From NCBI GenBank assembly GCA_030640215.1, contig DAOWJU010000125.1:1-17508 (forward strand): a stretch of 17,508 bases of DNA. The letters are read 5' to 3'. Positions 8,643 through 16,025 of the stretch are shown one piece after another (within the stretch, counting starts at the first letter, position 1; each line of letters opens with the position of its first letter). The stretch comes from Desulfuromonadales bacterium (GTDB taxonomy: Bacteria > Desulfobacterota > Desulfuromonadia > Desulfuromonadales > BM103). The notes below the pieces were generated by a model. The model searched no databases. It worked only from the letters and a program-made list of their open reading frames with translations, and was not told the origin of the DNA. Both the position numbers and the translations under genes were made by a program.

Positions 8643-10195
8643 AAGTTCTGACTGCTGCCCAAATGCAGGAAATTGATCGTCGGACAATTGACGAAATCGG
8701 CATACCCGGGGTCGTGTTGATGGAGAACGCTGGTCGTGGTGTCGCTGAAGAGATTGTCCAGCGTTTCTCCGCGACAGACTCTCCTTGCGCGCTGATTATG
8801 GCAGGCAAGGGCAATAACGGTGGTGACGGTTATGTGATCGCCAGGTATTTGCTGAATCAGGGCTGGGATGTAAAAACCCTGATTCTGGCAGAGCGTGATG
8901 CCATCAAGGGCGATGCTGCAGTGAACCTGTTCGCACTGGAGAAATGTGGTGGTCAGGTTGATTTTATCCTGAACGCCGAGGCTCTGCAGTCGTCCCTTGC
9001 CGCTGCTGGTGGACTTACGGTGCTGGTGGACGCCATCTTCGGTACCGGACTCATCAAGCCAGCACAAGGTCTTTATCTGCAGGCCATTGAGTGGCTAAAT
9101 CAACAGACGTTTCCGGTGGTTGCTGTTGATATCCCCTCCGGTGTTGACGCTTCGACCGGACGGGTTCCTGGTGTTGCTGTCAACGCCTCCTTGACGGTCA
9201 CTTTCGCTTTTGCCAAGGTTGGCCTGGTCAGTTACCCTGGCGCCGGTCTGGTCGGCGAATTGGTAACCGTAGATATTGGTATTCCAGAGCAGATCTCCGG
9301 GCAGGCTGCTGCCGACTGTCTGTTCATTGATGCCGAAGAAGCTAGTCGTCTGCTGCCGGTACGCAACCAGGCTGGTCACAAGGGAACTTTTGGTCATCTC
9401 CTGGTCGTTGCCGGTTCCACAGGGAAGTGTGGTGCTGCCGTTATGGCTGCTGAGTCTGGCTTGCGGGGTGGTGCCGGTCTGGTCACTCTGGCTTGTCCGC
9501 AGAGCGTCCAGCCGACAATTGCCTCCCGGCTTGCCGAGGTCATGACAGCCCCCATGCTTGATGTCAACGGAGAGACCAGCCTTCTGGCTCTTGACGCTCT
9601 GCTGACGCTCACTGAAGGGAAGCAGGCGCTGGCTATTGGCCCTGGACTCGGGCTCGCTGAAGAGACCAGTGAGTTGATGCGTCGTCTGGTGCAGGATTCG
9701 GCTTTGCCGATGATTATTGATGCCGATGGTTTGAACGCGTTCTGTGGGCACACACACCTACTTAATAGCCAAGCGGGTCGTCAAGCTATATTGACTCCTC
9801 ATCCGGGTGAAATGGCACGCCTGACGGGACTGTCAGTTGCTGAAATTCAAGCGGATCGATTTACCGTAGCGCGTGACTTCGCTGTCCGCCACCGTGTCGT
9901 GCTGGTGCTCAAGGGGGCACGAACTTTGATTGCCTCACCGGACGGAAAGATCCATGTTAATAGCACTGGTCACGCAGGTCTGGCCAGCGGTGGTATGGGT
10001 GATGTTTTAACCGGGCTGATAGGCAGCTTCCTGGCTCAAGGCCTTACCGCACTGGATGCGGCAACTCTTGGCGTTTATCTGCATGGTCTTGCCGCTGACC
10101 GACTACTGGCAAGCTTTGGTGATGCTGGATTGCTGGCCACTGACGTTATCTATGAAATCCCTGCCGCGCGGCAGGCTTTATCAAAGGAGGGTTAA
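8639..10195 (+). CDS. nnr: bifunctional NAD(P)H-hydrate repair enzyme (epimerase plus ADP-dependent dehydratase)
   Basis: This enzyme repairs damaged NAD(P)H hydrates. The N-terminal YjeF domain (about 1-215) interconverts the R and S forms. The C-terminal domain (about 230-515) dehydrates S-NAD(P)HX using ADP. Visible motifs are GKGNNGGDG (56-64) and DIPSGVDAS (164-172) of the epimerase, then GHKGTFGH (246-253), DADGLNAF (361-368), TPHPGEMARL (386-395), KGARTLI (425-431) and GHAGLASGGMGDVLTG (444-459) of the ribokinase-like dehydratase. The 518 residues match the usual fused form. The ATG overlaps the acpS stop by four bases and the stop abuts the CBS gene start. Linkage with acpS and tsaE is common in bacteria. 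Confidence 0.97.
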   Translation: MKVLTAAQMQEIDRRTIDEIGIPGVVLMENAGRGVAEEIVQRFSATDSPCALIMAGKGNNGGDGYVIARYLLNQGWDVKTLILAERDAIKGDAAVNLFALEKCGGQVDFILNAEALQSSLAAAGGLTVLVDAIFGTGLIKPAQGLYLQAIEWLNQQTFPVVAVDIPSGVDASTGRVPGVAVNASLTVTFAFAKVGLVSYPGAGLVGELVTVDIGIPEQISGQAAADCLFIDAEEASRLLPVRNQAGHKGTFGHLLVVAGSTGKCGAAVMAAESGLRGGAGLVTLACPQSVQPTIASRLAEVMTAPMLDVNGETSLLALDALLTLTEGKQALAIGPGLGLAEETSELMRRLVQDSALPMIIDADGLNAFCGHTHLLNSQAGRQAILTPHPGEMARLTGLSVAEIQADRFTVARDFAVRHRVVLVLKGARTLIASPDGKIHVNSTGHAGLASGGMGDVLTGLIGSFLAQGLTALDAATLGVYLHGLAADRLLASFGDAGLLATDVIYEIPAARQALSKEG

Positions 10196-10645
10196 ATGTT
10201 GACAGCAAACGATATCATGACGACGGAAATCCACACCGTTCACCTCGATACTGAGATCAAAGCCCTGGCAAAAACCTTTGTTGAGCACAATGTCAATGCC
10301 ATGCCGGTGGTCGATGATGATGGCGTGCTGGTTGGTATGGTCACACAGACAGACCTTGTCGAACAGGACAAACCTCTGCATATTCCTACCGTCATTTCTC
10401 TCTTCGACTGGGTGATCTATCTGGAAAGTCCGAAAAATTTTTCAGAGCAGGTACGCAAGGTTACAGCGCGCAAGGTGGGCGAAATCTGCTCGAAAGATGT
10501 TGTGACCTGTGCACCGGAAACCTCGGTTGCCACAGTAGCCAGTCTGATGGTGGATAACAAGGCGCACCTGGTTCCAGTTGTTGACGACAACCGGATGGTT
10601 GGAGTCATTGCCCGTCTCGATATTATCCGCAGCATGGGTGAGTAA
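10196..10645 (+). CDS. stand-alone CBS-pair protein
   Basis: A 149-residue cytoplasmic protein made only of two CBS domains (about 1-56 and 93-149) joined by a linker of about 36 residues. The paired signature strands MPVVDDDGVLVGMVTQTDL and VPVVDDNRMVGVIARLDI are the usual nucleotide-binding edges. CBS pairs bind AMP, ATP, SAM or, in some small proteins such as Bacillus DarB, c-di-AMP. No enzyme domain is attached, so it is probably a sensor that acts on a partner. The start has a strong AAAGGAGGG site, and the ATG immediately follows the nnr TAA, so the two are co-expressed. The ligand cannot be told from the sequence. Confidence 0.92.
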   Translation: MLTANDIMTTEIHTVHLDTEIKALAKTFVEHNVNAMPVVDDDGVLVGMVTQTDLVEQDKPLHIPTVISLFDWVIYLESPKNFSEQVRKVTARKVGEICSKDVVTCAPETSVATVASLMVDNKAHLVPVVDDNRMVGVIARLDIIRSMGE

Positions 10646-10647
10646 TC

Positions 10648-11139
10648 TTGGAGCGTTGGCAGACGACAACCGGATCTCCAGAAGCAACTCGCGATCTGGG
10701 CCGACTGCTTGGTGAATTTGCTGTTGCCGGGTTGGTTGTTCTTCTGAATGGTGATCTGGGTGCTGGAAAAACCTGTTTTGCTCAAGGAGTGGCCAGTGGA
10801 CTGGAGGTCTCTTCAGCGTCACCGGTCACCAGTCCGAGTTATACCTTGCTGAATATCCATCAGGGTCGCCTGCCTCTTTATCATTTTGACCTTTATCGCC
10901 TCTCTCAAGTTGATGACCTTACAGATTTGGGCTACGATGATTTTGCCGAGGGCGATGGTTTGACTCTGGTCGAATGGGCTGACCGCATGACTGAGGTATT
11001 GCCCGCCTCTGTCGACGTTTTTATTGAGCATTCTTCTGAGCAACAACGTAAGCTCTCTTTTAAGGCGCTGGATGGCCGCGGCAGAGACCTCTTGGATCAT
11101 CTCGCAAAAGATGCATCGTTTAGCGATAAACCCGTGTGA
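10648..11139 (+). CDS. tsaE: tRNA threonylcarbamoyladenosine biosynthesis ATPase TsaE
   Basis: TsaE is the P-loop ATPase of the TsaBDE complex that installs t6A at position 37 of tRNAs reading ANN codons. The 163-residue product has Walker A GDLGAGKT (35-42), the switch-like SPSYTLLN (62-69), YHFDLYRL (78-85) and the EWADRM block (109-114), all typical. TTG 10648 is the only plausible start at the proper distance from Walker A; it lies 2 bases after the CBS stop with a GGGTGA stretch upstream. It is the last gene of the packed run; a 124-base gap with a promoter follows. TsaB and TsaD are not in the window. Confidence 0.93.
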   Translation: MERWQTTTGSPEATRDLGRLLGEFAVAGLVVLLNGDLGAGKTCFAQGVASGLEVSSASPVTSPSYTLLNIHQGRLPLYHFDLYRLSQVDDLTDLGYDDFAEGDGLTLVEWADRMTEVLPASVDVFIEHSSEQQRKLSFKALDGRGRDLLDHLAKDASFSDKPV

Positions 11140-11155
11140 CACGCCGTGAAAACCT

Positions 11156-11184
11156 TTGACGGCCAAGATGAATACTGTTATTAA
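11156..11184 (+). promoter_or_regulatory. sigma70-type promoter for lysC
   Basis: TTGACG (11156-11161; 5 of 6 consensus) and TATTAA (11179-11184; 4 of 6) are separated by 17 bases in the 124-base gap between tsaE and lysC. It predicts a leader of roughly 70 bases. I see no lysine riboswitch in that leader; it is much too short for one. Confidence 0.55.
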
Positions 11185-11263
11185 AGGCAATCGAGCCGGT
11201 AGGGATAACTCTTAATATTGGTAGGTTTCCTGACGGGGACAGACCGGGAAGGATCGACCACAG

Positions 11264-12496
11264 ATGGCACTGGTGGTACAAAAATACGGCGGCACCTCGG
11301 TGGGGACCGTCGAAAAAATACAGAATGTAGCCCGACGGATTGCGCGCACTTACGATGAGGGCAACGACATGGTCGTTGTTGTCTCGGCCATGTCTGGAGA
11401 GACCAATAAGTTGGTTGCGCTGGCCGAGGAGATGTGCGAGTTCCCGAGCGAACGTGAATATGATGTTCTGGTCGCAGCAGGTGAACAGGTTTCAATCGCT
11501 TTGTTGTCAATGGCTCTGCAAACGATGGGATATAAGGCCAAGAGTTACCTCGGTTGGCAGATCCCGATTTATACGGATAACGCTTCTTCTAAAGCGCGGA
11601 TTGCAGAAATTAAGGATACCAATATCCGTGAAGATCTTCACAATGGCACGATTGTTATTGTCGCAGGATTTCAAGGTATTGATCGTGACAACAATATTAC
11701 TACCTTGGGTCGTGGCGGTTCCGACACCTCGGCAGTTGCTGTTGCTGCAGCATTGAAAGCTGATGTTTGCGAAATTCTGACAGATGTTGACGGCGTATAT
11801 ACCACGGATCCGCGCCTTGTCCCCGAGGCCACCAAGATGGAAAAGATCTCTTATGATGAGATGCTTGAAATGGCTTCGCTCGGGTCAAAGGTGCTGCAGA
11901 TCAGGTCCGTTGAGTTTGCTAAAAAGTATAACGTCGTCGTTCACGTACGTTCCAGCCTAAATGACAACCCAGGGACCCTGGTGATGAAGGAGGATGCTGA
12001 TATGGAAACGGTCCTGGTTTCAGGAGTCACATATAATAAAGATGAAGCAAAGATTTCAGTGATGCGGGTTCCGGACAGGCCTGGGATCGCGGCGCAGATT
12101 TTCTCCCCTCTCTCTGCAGCAAACATCACTGTGGATATGATCATTCAGAATATATCCCATGAAGGTTCTACCGACTTGACCTTCACAGTGCCTCGTAGCG
12201 ATTTTAAGAAAGCACTCAAGATTGTCGAGGAAACCGCCGCTAGAATTGGCGCTGCCGGAGTAGAAAGCAACGAGGCAATCGCTAAAGTTTCGATCGTTGG
12301 TGTCGGTATGCGTTCTCATTCAGGAATTGCCAGCAAGATGTTTGAGACCCTTTCCGAAGAGGGGGTTAATATTCAGATGATTTCGACCAGTGAGATCAAG
12401 GTCTCTTGTGTTATCGATGACAAGTACACTGAACTCGCGGTTCGTGTCTTGCACGCAGCTTTCGAGCTGGATAAAGGGCAGGTCACTCAGGAATAG
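11264..12496 (+). CDS. lysC: aspartate kinase (alpha subunit)
   Basis: Phosphorylates aspartate, the first step toward lysine/diaminopimelate, threonine, methionine and, in many bacteria, isoleucine. The 410-residue product shows KYGGTSVG (7-14), SAMSGETN (41-48), GRGGSDTSA (149-157) and [12 protein letters not shown] (173-184) in the catalytic domain. Two ACT regulatory domains fill residues from about 255 to 410, including [12 protein letters not shown]. Feedback inhibition by lysine and/or threonine is usual for this architecture. ATG 11264 has GGAAGGA about 10 bases upstream. A strong internal ribosome-binding site precedes an in-frame ATG at the domain boundary (listed separately), suggesting a separately made regulatory subunit. 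Confidence 0.97.
   Translation: MALVVQKYGGTSVGTVEKIQNVARRIARTYDEGNDMVVVVSAMSGETNKLVALAEEMCEFPSEREYDVLVAAGEQVSIALLSMALQTMGYKAKSYLGWQIPIYTDNASSKARIAEIKDTNIREDLHNGTIVIVAGFQGIDRDNNITTLGRGGSDTSAVAVAAALKADVCEILTDVDGVYTTDPRLVPEATKMEKISYDEMLEMASLGSKVLQIRSVEFAKKYNVVVHVRSSLNDNPGTLVMKEDADMETVLVSGVTYNKDEAKISVMRVPDRPGIAAQIFSPLSAANITVDMIIQNISHEGSTDLTFTVPRSDFKKALKIVEETAARIGAAGVESNEAIAKVSIVGVGMRSHSGIASKMFETLSEEGVNIQMISTSEIKVSCVIDDKYTELAVRVLHAAFELDKGQVTQE
11987..11993 (+). promoter_or_regulatory. internal Shine-Dalgarno site in lysC
   Basis: AAGGAGG, a perfect match to the anti-SD complement, lies 8 bases before the in-frame ATG at 12002 (Met247 of LysC). It is stronger than the site in front of the full-length gene. 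Codon constraint (Met-Lys-Glu-Asp) could produce it by chance, but its spacing is ideal. Confidence 0.6.
12002..12496 (+). CDS. lysC: probable aspartate kinase beta (regulatory) subunit from an internal start
   Basis: Translation from ATG 12002 would give a 164-residue protein holding only the two ACT domains and sharing the lysC stop. In Corynebacterium, Bacillus and several other bacteria lysC encodes such an in-frame beta subunit, starting at about residue 250, and the enzyme is an alpha2beta2 tetramer. Here the start is at residue 247 with a consensus ribosome-binding site at ideal spacing. The sequence features are seen; production of the subunit is inferred from the family precedent. 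Confidence 0.6.
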   Translation: METVLVSGVTYNKDEAKISVMRVPDRPGIAAQIFSPLSAANITVDMIIQNISHEGSTDLTFTVPRSDFKKALKIVEETAARIGAAGVESNEAIAKVSIVGVGMRSHSGIASKMFETLSEEGVNIQMISTSEIKVSCVIDDKYTELAVRVLHAAFELDKGQVTQE

Positions 12497-12557
12497 AGGG
12501 ATTTTTTCTTTGAGTCAATGGCTTATCCTTTGAACTTAAGGATTGAGGAGTGGATTG

Positions 12558-14129
12558 ATGAGTAGAGTCTTCCTGTACGATACGACTTTGCGTGACGGTA
12601 CGCAGGCTGAAGATGTTTCCTTTCTGGTGGCGGACAAAATCCGCATCGCACAGAAGCTGGATGAACTTGGTGTCGACTACATCGAGGGTGGTTGGCCCGG
12701 ATCGAACCCAAAAGATATCGCTTTTTTCAAAGACGTTAAGAACGTCACCCTTAATCATGCCAAGGTTGCCGCTTTTGGTTCGACGCGTCGGGCCAAGACG
12801 ACTCCGGCCAAGGACAATAACATCCAGACTTTGATTCAGGCGGAGCCGGATACAGTTACTATCTTTGGCAAAACCTGGGATTTTCACGTTCGTGAGGCAC
12901 TGCGTATCAGTCTGGAAGAAAACCTCGAATTAATCTATGACTCACTTGTCTACCTGAAAGAAAATGTGCCTGAGGTTATCTACGATGCCGAGCACTTTTT
13001 CGATGGTTATAAGGCAAATCCCGAGTACGCTATCAAAACCCTGGAGGCAGCTCAGCAAGCCGGTGTCGATTGTATCGTGCTTTGCGATACGAATGGTGGT
13101 TCGATGCCTTTTGAGGTTGCAGATTTTATCAAAAAGGTCAAAAAAAGCATTAAGACGCCGCTCGGCATTCATGCCCACAATGACAGTGAGTGTGCCGTGG
13201 CCAATTCTTTGATAGCTGTCGAACAGGGTGCGGTGCATATACAGGGAACAATCAACGGTTTCGGTGAACGTTGTGGTAACGCCAACCTCTGTTCGATTAT
13301 CCCTGCCTTGAAATTAAAGATGGATCGCGAATGCGTTTCTGATGAGCAGTTACAGAGCCTGCGCGTAGCCTCACGCTATATCTATGAACTCGCAAACCTG
13401 GTGCCGAATAAACACCAAGCTTATGTCGGTAACTCTGCCTTCGCCCATAAAGGTGGCGTCCATGTGTCCGCTATCCAGCGTCATCCTGAAACTTATGAGC
13501 ACATACGACCTGAAAAAGTGGGTAATGTGACTCGTGTGCTGGTCTCTGATCTCTCCGGCCGCGCCAACATCCTTGCCAAGGCAGAACAGTTCAATGTCAA
13601 TCTGGACAGCAAGGACCCTGTCACTCTTGAAATTCTCGAAGATATCAAAAAACTCGAAAATCAAGGTTTCCAGTTTGAAGGTGCGGAAGCTTCTTTTGAG
13701 CTGTTGATGCGACGAGCCATGGGTGAAATGCGTAACTTCTTCTCCGTCATCGGTTTCAGGGTTATCGATACCAAACGACATGAAGATGAAATGCCGACTT
13801 CAGAAGCAACCATTCAGGTCAAAGTTGGTGGACGGATTGAACACACAGCTGCAGAGGGTAGTGGTCCGGTCAATGCTCTTGATCATGCTTTGCGCAAAGC
13901 TCTCGAACAGTTTTACCCGCAACTTAAAGAGATGAAACTGTTTGATTACAAAGTCCGCGTGCTACCGGCCGGGAAAGGTACTGCATCGGTGACACGGGTA
14001 TTGATCGAGTCTGGAGATAAAACCGAGCGCTGGGGGACTGTTGGTGTCAGTGATAATATTATCGATGCTTCTTATCATGCTCTGGTTGATGCTGTGCAGT
14101 ACAAACTGATGCGTGATCATGTGGACTAA
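12558..14129 (+). CDS. cimA: (R)-citramalate synthase
   Basis: Condenses pyruvate with acetyl-CoA to citramalate, giving 2-oxobutyrate for isoleucine without threonine deaminase. The 523-residue product starts with the DRE-TIM barrel block DTTLRDGTQ (LRDG at 11-14), has the metal-binding HAHND (205-209) and [12 protein letters not shown] (230-241), and ends in a LeuA-type allosteric dimer domain (about 375-520) with [17 protein letters not shown]. This matches the citramalate synthase subgroup better than isopropylmalate or homocitrate synthase, though the families are close. ATG 12558 is chosen because GAGGAG (12545-12550) is 7 bases upstream; the in-frame TTG 12543 is not placed well. Adjacent lysC puts aspartate-family and isoleucine supply together; isoleucine is the expected allosteric inhibitor. 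Confidence 0.92.
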   Translation: MSRVFLYDTTLRDGTQAEDVSFLVADKIRIAQKLDELGVDYIEGGWPGSNPKDIAFFKDVKNVTLNHAKVAAFGSTRRAKTTPAKDNNIQTLIQAEPDTVTIFGKTWDFHVREALRISLEENLELIYDSLVYLKENVPEVIYDAEHFFDGYKANPEYAIKTLEAAQQAGVDCIVLCDTNGGSMPFEVADFIKKVKKSIKTPLGIHAHNDSECAVANSLIAVEQGAVHIQGTINGFGERCGNANLCSIIPALKLKMDRECVSDEQLQSLRVASRYIYELANLVPNKHQAYVGNSAFAHKGGVHVSAIQRHPETYEHIRPEKVGNVTRVLVSDLSGRANILAKAEQFNVNLDSKDPVTLEILEDIKKLENQGFQFEGAEASFELLMRRAMGEMRNFFSVIGFRVIDTKRHEDEMPTSEATIQVKVGGRIEHTAAEGSGPVNALDHALRKALEQFYPQLKEMKLFDYKVRVLPAGKGTASVTRVLIESGDKTERWGTVGVSDNIIDASYHALVDAVQYKLMRDHVD

Positions 14130-14691
14130 ACTCTTTTCTCAGGCACCACCAGCAATCAGTGTGCTGGCGGTGTTGGCTTTTTTGTGTGTACTTTTAAGCC
14201 GGGAGGCTTCCATAAAGGAAGACCTCCCGGTTTTTTTGTCTGTGGAGCAGGGTTTTGTTCATGTTGAGTTGACGGGTGATGGTGTGGCGTCGGGGGTGTA
14301 TCAAATTTCTGACGGTTTGGTCCTGTCGAGCGCCATATATTTGACGGACGATTCGCGAGCTGAGTTTTTGTCAGATGATTCAGCCCGGTCGCAACCGTTA
14401 CGCGGTGGTGAAAGCTTTCGAGTTGTCAAAAAAGATCAGAAAATTGAGATCATACAGCGAGGGTGGATGCCAGCGAGCCACCGTGTGGCAATGGCCATTC
14501 CATTGCACCCGGATCGTATGAATGTCAATGATTGGACCTTTTTGCCAGGGATCGGTGTTGTCCTTGCCAAACGGATAGAAAACGACCGTCAAGAAAATGG
14601 CGACTTTGAGAGTCTGGACACCTTGATCAGGGTGAAAGGTATTGGCAAAAAACGTATTTCTAACTGGAATAAGTTTTTTGACGATGTGTAA
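14119..14691 (+). CDS. ComEA-like membrane-anchored SLBB/helix-hairpin-helix protein
   Basis: A 190-residue protein with an N-terminal hydrophobic anchor (about 12-26), a middle part resembling an SLBB strand region ([18 protein letters not shown]) and a C-terminal double helix-hairpin-helix with LPGIG (142-146) and VKGIG (172-176). This is the layout of ComEA, which binds DNA outside the inner membrane during natural transformation; a DNA-uptake role is inferred. ATG 14119 (or GTG 14113) overlaps the last codons of cimA in another frame, with no clear ribosome-binding site, so coupling to cimA is likely. A strong terminator hairpin sits inside the coding region just after the anchor-coding part; the anchor argues that the upstream start is nevertheless real. 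Confidence 0.82.
   Translation: MWTKLFSQAPPAISVLAVLAFLCVLLSREASIKEDLPVFLSVEQGFVHVELTGDGVASGVYQISDGLVLSSAIYLTDDSRAEFLSDDSARSQPLRGGESFRVVKKDQKIEIIQRGWMPASHRVAMAIPLHPDRMNVNDWTFLPGIGVVLAKRIENDRQENGDFESLDTLIRVKGIGKKRISNWNKFFDDV
14199..14237 (+). terminator. intrinsic terminator after cimA, inside the ComEA-like gene
   Basis: CCGGGAGG (14199-14206) pairs with CCTCCCGG (14223-14230), with inner TTCC/GGAA pairs, a small internal bulge and loop ATAAA, followed by seven T (14231-14237). It is a textbook Rho-independent terminator starting 70 bases after the cimA stop, yet it lies in frame within the next gene (residues about 27-40). It probably ends most lysC-cimA transcription and makes expression of the ComEA-like gene conditional. 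Confidence 0.8.
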
Positions 14692-14762
14692 GTAGCTGTT
14701 ATAGCAGTAGAACTAATTTAATACTGAAATTATCTTCATTTGTGGTCGCCAGTTGCAATAAG

Positions 14763-14778
14763 TTGGCACGTCTTGTGT
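14763..14778 (+). promoter_or_regulatory. possible sigma54 promoter upstream of the zinc-ribbon gene
   Basis: TTGGCACG (14763-14770) matches the -24 element of sigma54 promoters exactly. The -12 element at correct spacing reads GTGT instead of TTGC, so only half matches. It would give a leader of about 55 bases before ATG 14845. I see no good sigma70 alternative in the gap, where TTGCAA and TAGTAT are 19 bases apart. Weak support. Confidence 0.3.
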
Positions 14779-14844
14779 AGTATCTCCTCTGTACATTCTG
14801 GAAATGCGTAATTTTTTGTAATAGATGAAATAGGAGGAAACGCC

Positions 14845-15000
14845 ATGAGATGTCCCAAATGTAAAGCCCGTATGTATGCTGAGAAATATTATGATTTTGT
14901 CCGTGCTTTTGATGCGTGGAAGTGTTGCTCCTGTGGTGAGGTTGTAGATCCGACGATTCTGGCTAATCGTGCTCGTAGCCATAATGTCTTCCTCGGTTGA
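14845..15000 (+). CDS. small zinc-ribbon protein, function unknown
   Basis: A 51-residue protein with two cysteine pairs, CPKC (residues 3-6) and a CCSC cluster (27-30), about 20 residues apart, the spacing of a zinc ribbon. Between them lies an aromatic, charged stretch with YAEKYYDF. ATG 14845 is preceded by AGGAGG (14832-14837) at 7 bases, an optimal site, and the gene is followed by its own terminator at 15023-15053, so it forms a monocistronic unit. I do not recognise a named family; small one-ribbon proteins may bind RNA or partner proteins. Its coding status is well supported by the start signal, Cys pattern and terminator. Confidence 0.82.
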   Translation: MRCPKCKARMYAEKYYDFVRAFDAWKCCSCGEVVDPTILANRARSHNVFLG

Positions 15001-15022
15001 GCGAAGAATATATATTAAGAAT

Positions 15023-15053
15023 AAAAGCCCGGGCCTTAAAGCCCAGGGCTTTT
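15023..15053 (+). terminator. intrinsic terminator of the zinc-ribbon gene
   Basis: AAAAGCCC (15023-15030) pairs with GGGCTTTT (15046-15053); inside it GGGC pairs with GCCC with a single bulged A and a 6-base loop. The T run is part of the stem. The A-rich left side means it could also serve the opposite strand. It starts 23 bases after the stop codon. Confidence 0.85.
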
Positions 15054-15110
15054 CCTTTGCTAAGAACACCTCTTTAGCTGATCACGTTATATCCCCCTCC
15101 GTATCTGTTT

Positions 15111-15140
15111 ATAGCAATTAAACGCTATCTGCTCTACAAT
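15111..15140 (+). promoter_or_regulatory. possible promoter and operator of the E2-like gene
   Basis: A good -10 hexamer TACAAT lies at 15135-15140 with a poor -35 (TAGCAA at 15112-15117, spacing 17). Overlapping the -35 position is an inverted repeat, ATAGC (15111-15115) and GCTAT (15124-15128), which could bind a regulator. The leader to ATG 15230 would be about 80 bases. Low confidence. Confidence 0.3.
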
Positions 15141-15229
15141 GACATGGTAATGACTTGTGCTGGACAACTCGTGGCAGTTTTGTTCCAGTTCACTCTGCAA
15201 CTCTAAGCAGGTTTAAAGGGATTATTGTT

Positions 15230-15955
15230 ATGTCTGAGCAAGAGCATGATGCCAGTACTTCGGCGGAAGCTGGTACAAGTGGCAAAAAACTGGTACGCGT
15301 TCGTCGTTTGATTGAGCGCAAAATGGTTGAAAGTTGGCAGAATAAACCACATTTTTTTGTAACCATCGCTGTCGACATGACAGATATTATTCGTTTTCGC
15401 AAGGATCTTGGAATCACAATCAATGACTTTATTATGGCAGCAGCTTCAGCAGCACTCAAAGAACATCCCTGGGTGAACAGTCACTGGATTGATGGAGAGG
15501 CTGTTGAACAGCCTCATATTAATCTGGCAATGGCAGTCGCTACAGAAGGTGGCTTGTATTATCCTGTGATTAAAAATGTCGAGCAGCTATCTTTGAAGCA
15601 ACTCGGCCAGTCTTCAGCAGATTTAGCGGAGAAGGCGCATCTTGGCCAGCTTTCTGATGATGATCAGGATGGTGGCACCTTTACTATCTCCAACATGGGC
15701 ATGCTCGGGGTGGAGTCTTTTGCTGCGATTGTAACTCCACCGCAGGCTGCTGTCCTGGCCGTTGGTACCGTTAAAGGTGAGGTCGTGGTCGATGAACATG
15801 AGGAACTTGTGGTCGCGCCTATGGTGCGCGTTACCCTTTCTTCAGACCATCGGATTCTTGATGGGGCGGATGCTGCCGAGTTCCTCGATTCCCTGAGGAG
15901 TTACCTTGAGGCCCCTGTGACCCTGATTGCAGGAACCTGTTTTGATGAGGCTTGA
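15230..15955 (+). CDS. 2-oxoacid dehydrogenase acyltransferase (E2) catalytic domain protein, no lipoyl domain
   Basis: The 241-residue product corresponds to the catalytic core of dihydrolipoamide acyltransferases (chloramphenicol-acetyltransferase fold). It contains TISNMGMLG (152-160) and the active-site block DHRILDG (206-212) with His207 and Asp211, followed by the usual AAEFL stretch. Normal E2 proteins carry one to three lipoyl domains and an E1/E3-binding domain before this core. Here only about 20 polar residues precede it, and no lipoyl, E1 or E3 gene is near. ATG 15230 has AAAGGG 9 bases upstream. The core looks intact, so it may work with a lipoyl domain made elsewhere, or acylate a different substrate. 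No clear terminator separates it from the kinase gene. Confidence 0.88.
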   Translation: MSEQEHDASTSAEAGTSGKKLVRVRRLIERKMVESWQNKPHFFVTIAVDMTDIIRFRKDLGITINDFIMAAASAALKEHPWVNSHWIDGEAVEQPHINLAMAVATEGGLYYPVIKNVEQLSLKQLGQSSADLAEKAHLGQLSDDDQDGGTFTISNMGMLGVESFAAIVTPPQAAVLAVGTVKGEVVVDEHEELVVAPMVRVTLSSDHRILDGADAAEFLDSLRSYLEAPVTLIAGTCFDEA

Positions 15956-16025
15956 TGCTGCCAGGATGAACCGTGTTGATTTTGAACCATCTATGTTTCA
16001 CTGAACCAGTGAGAGTGTCCAATTA

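Noticed and set aside
9095..9757. 220-codon minus-strand frame opposite nnr
   Set aside because: It is antisense to conserved motifs of the repair enzyme and has no independent support.
11168..11215. 15-codon reading frame in the lysC leader (possible leader peptide)
   Set aside because: It has no ribosome-binding site, only one Lys and no run of regulatory codons, and no hairpin with a T run follows it, so attenuation is not supported.
14713..15069. 118-codon minus-strand frame over the zinc-ribbon gene
   Set aside because: It starts just outside the terminator stem and its codons run through that stem; the opposite strand has a better start signal, Cys motif and terminator.
15162..15190. 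Sigma54-like GG-N10-GC arrangement (CTGG ... TGGCA) before the E2-like gene
   Set aside because: Apart from the GG and GC pairs the elements match poorly.
15998..16012. TCACTG/CAGTGA hairpin between the E2-like gene and the kinase gene
   Set aside because: It has no T run, so it is not a terminator, and nothing identifies it as an operator.
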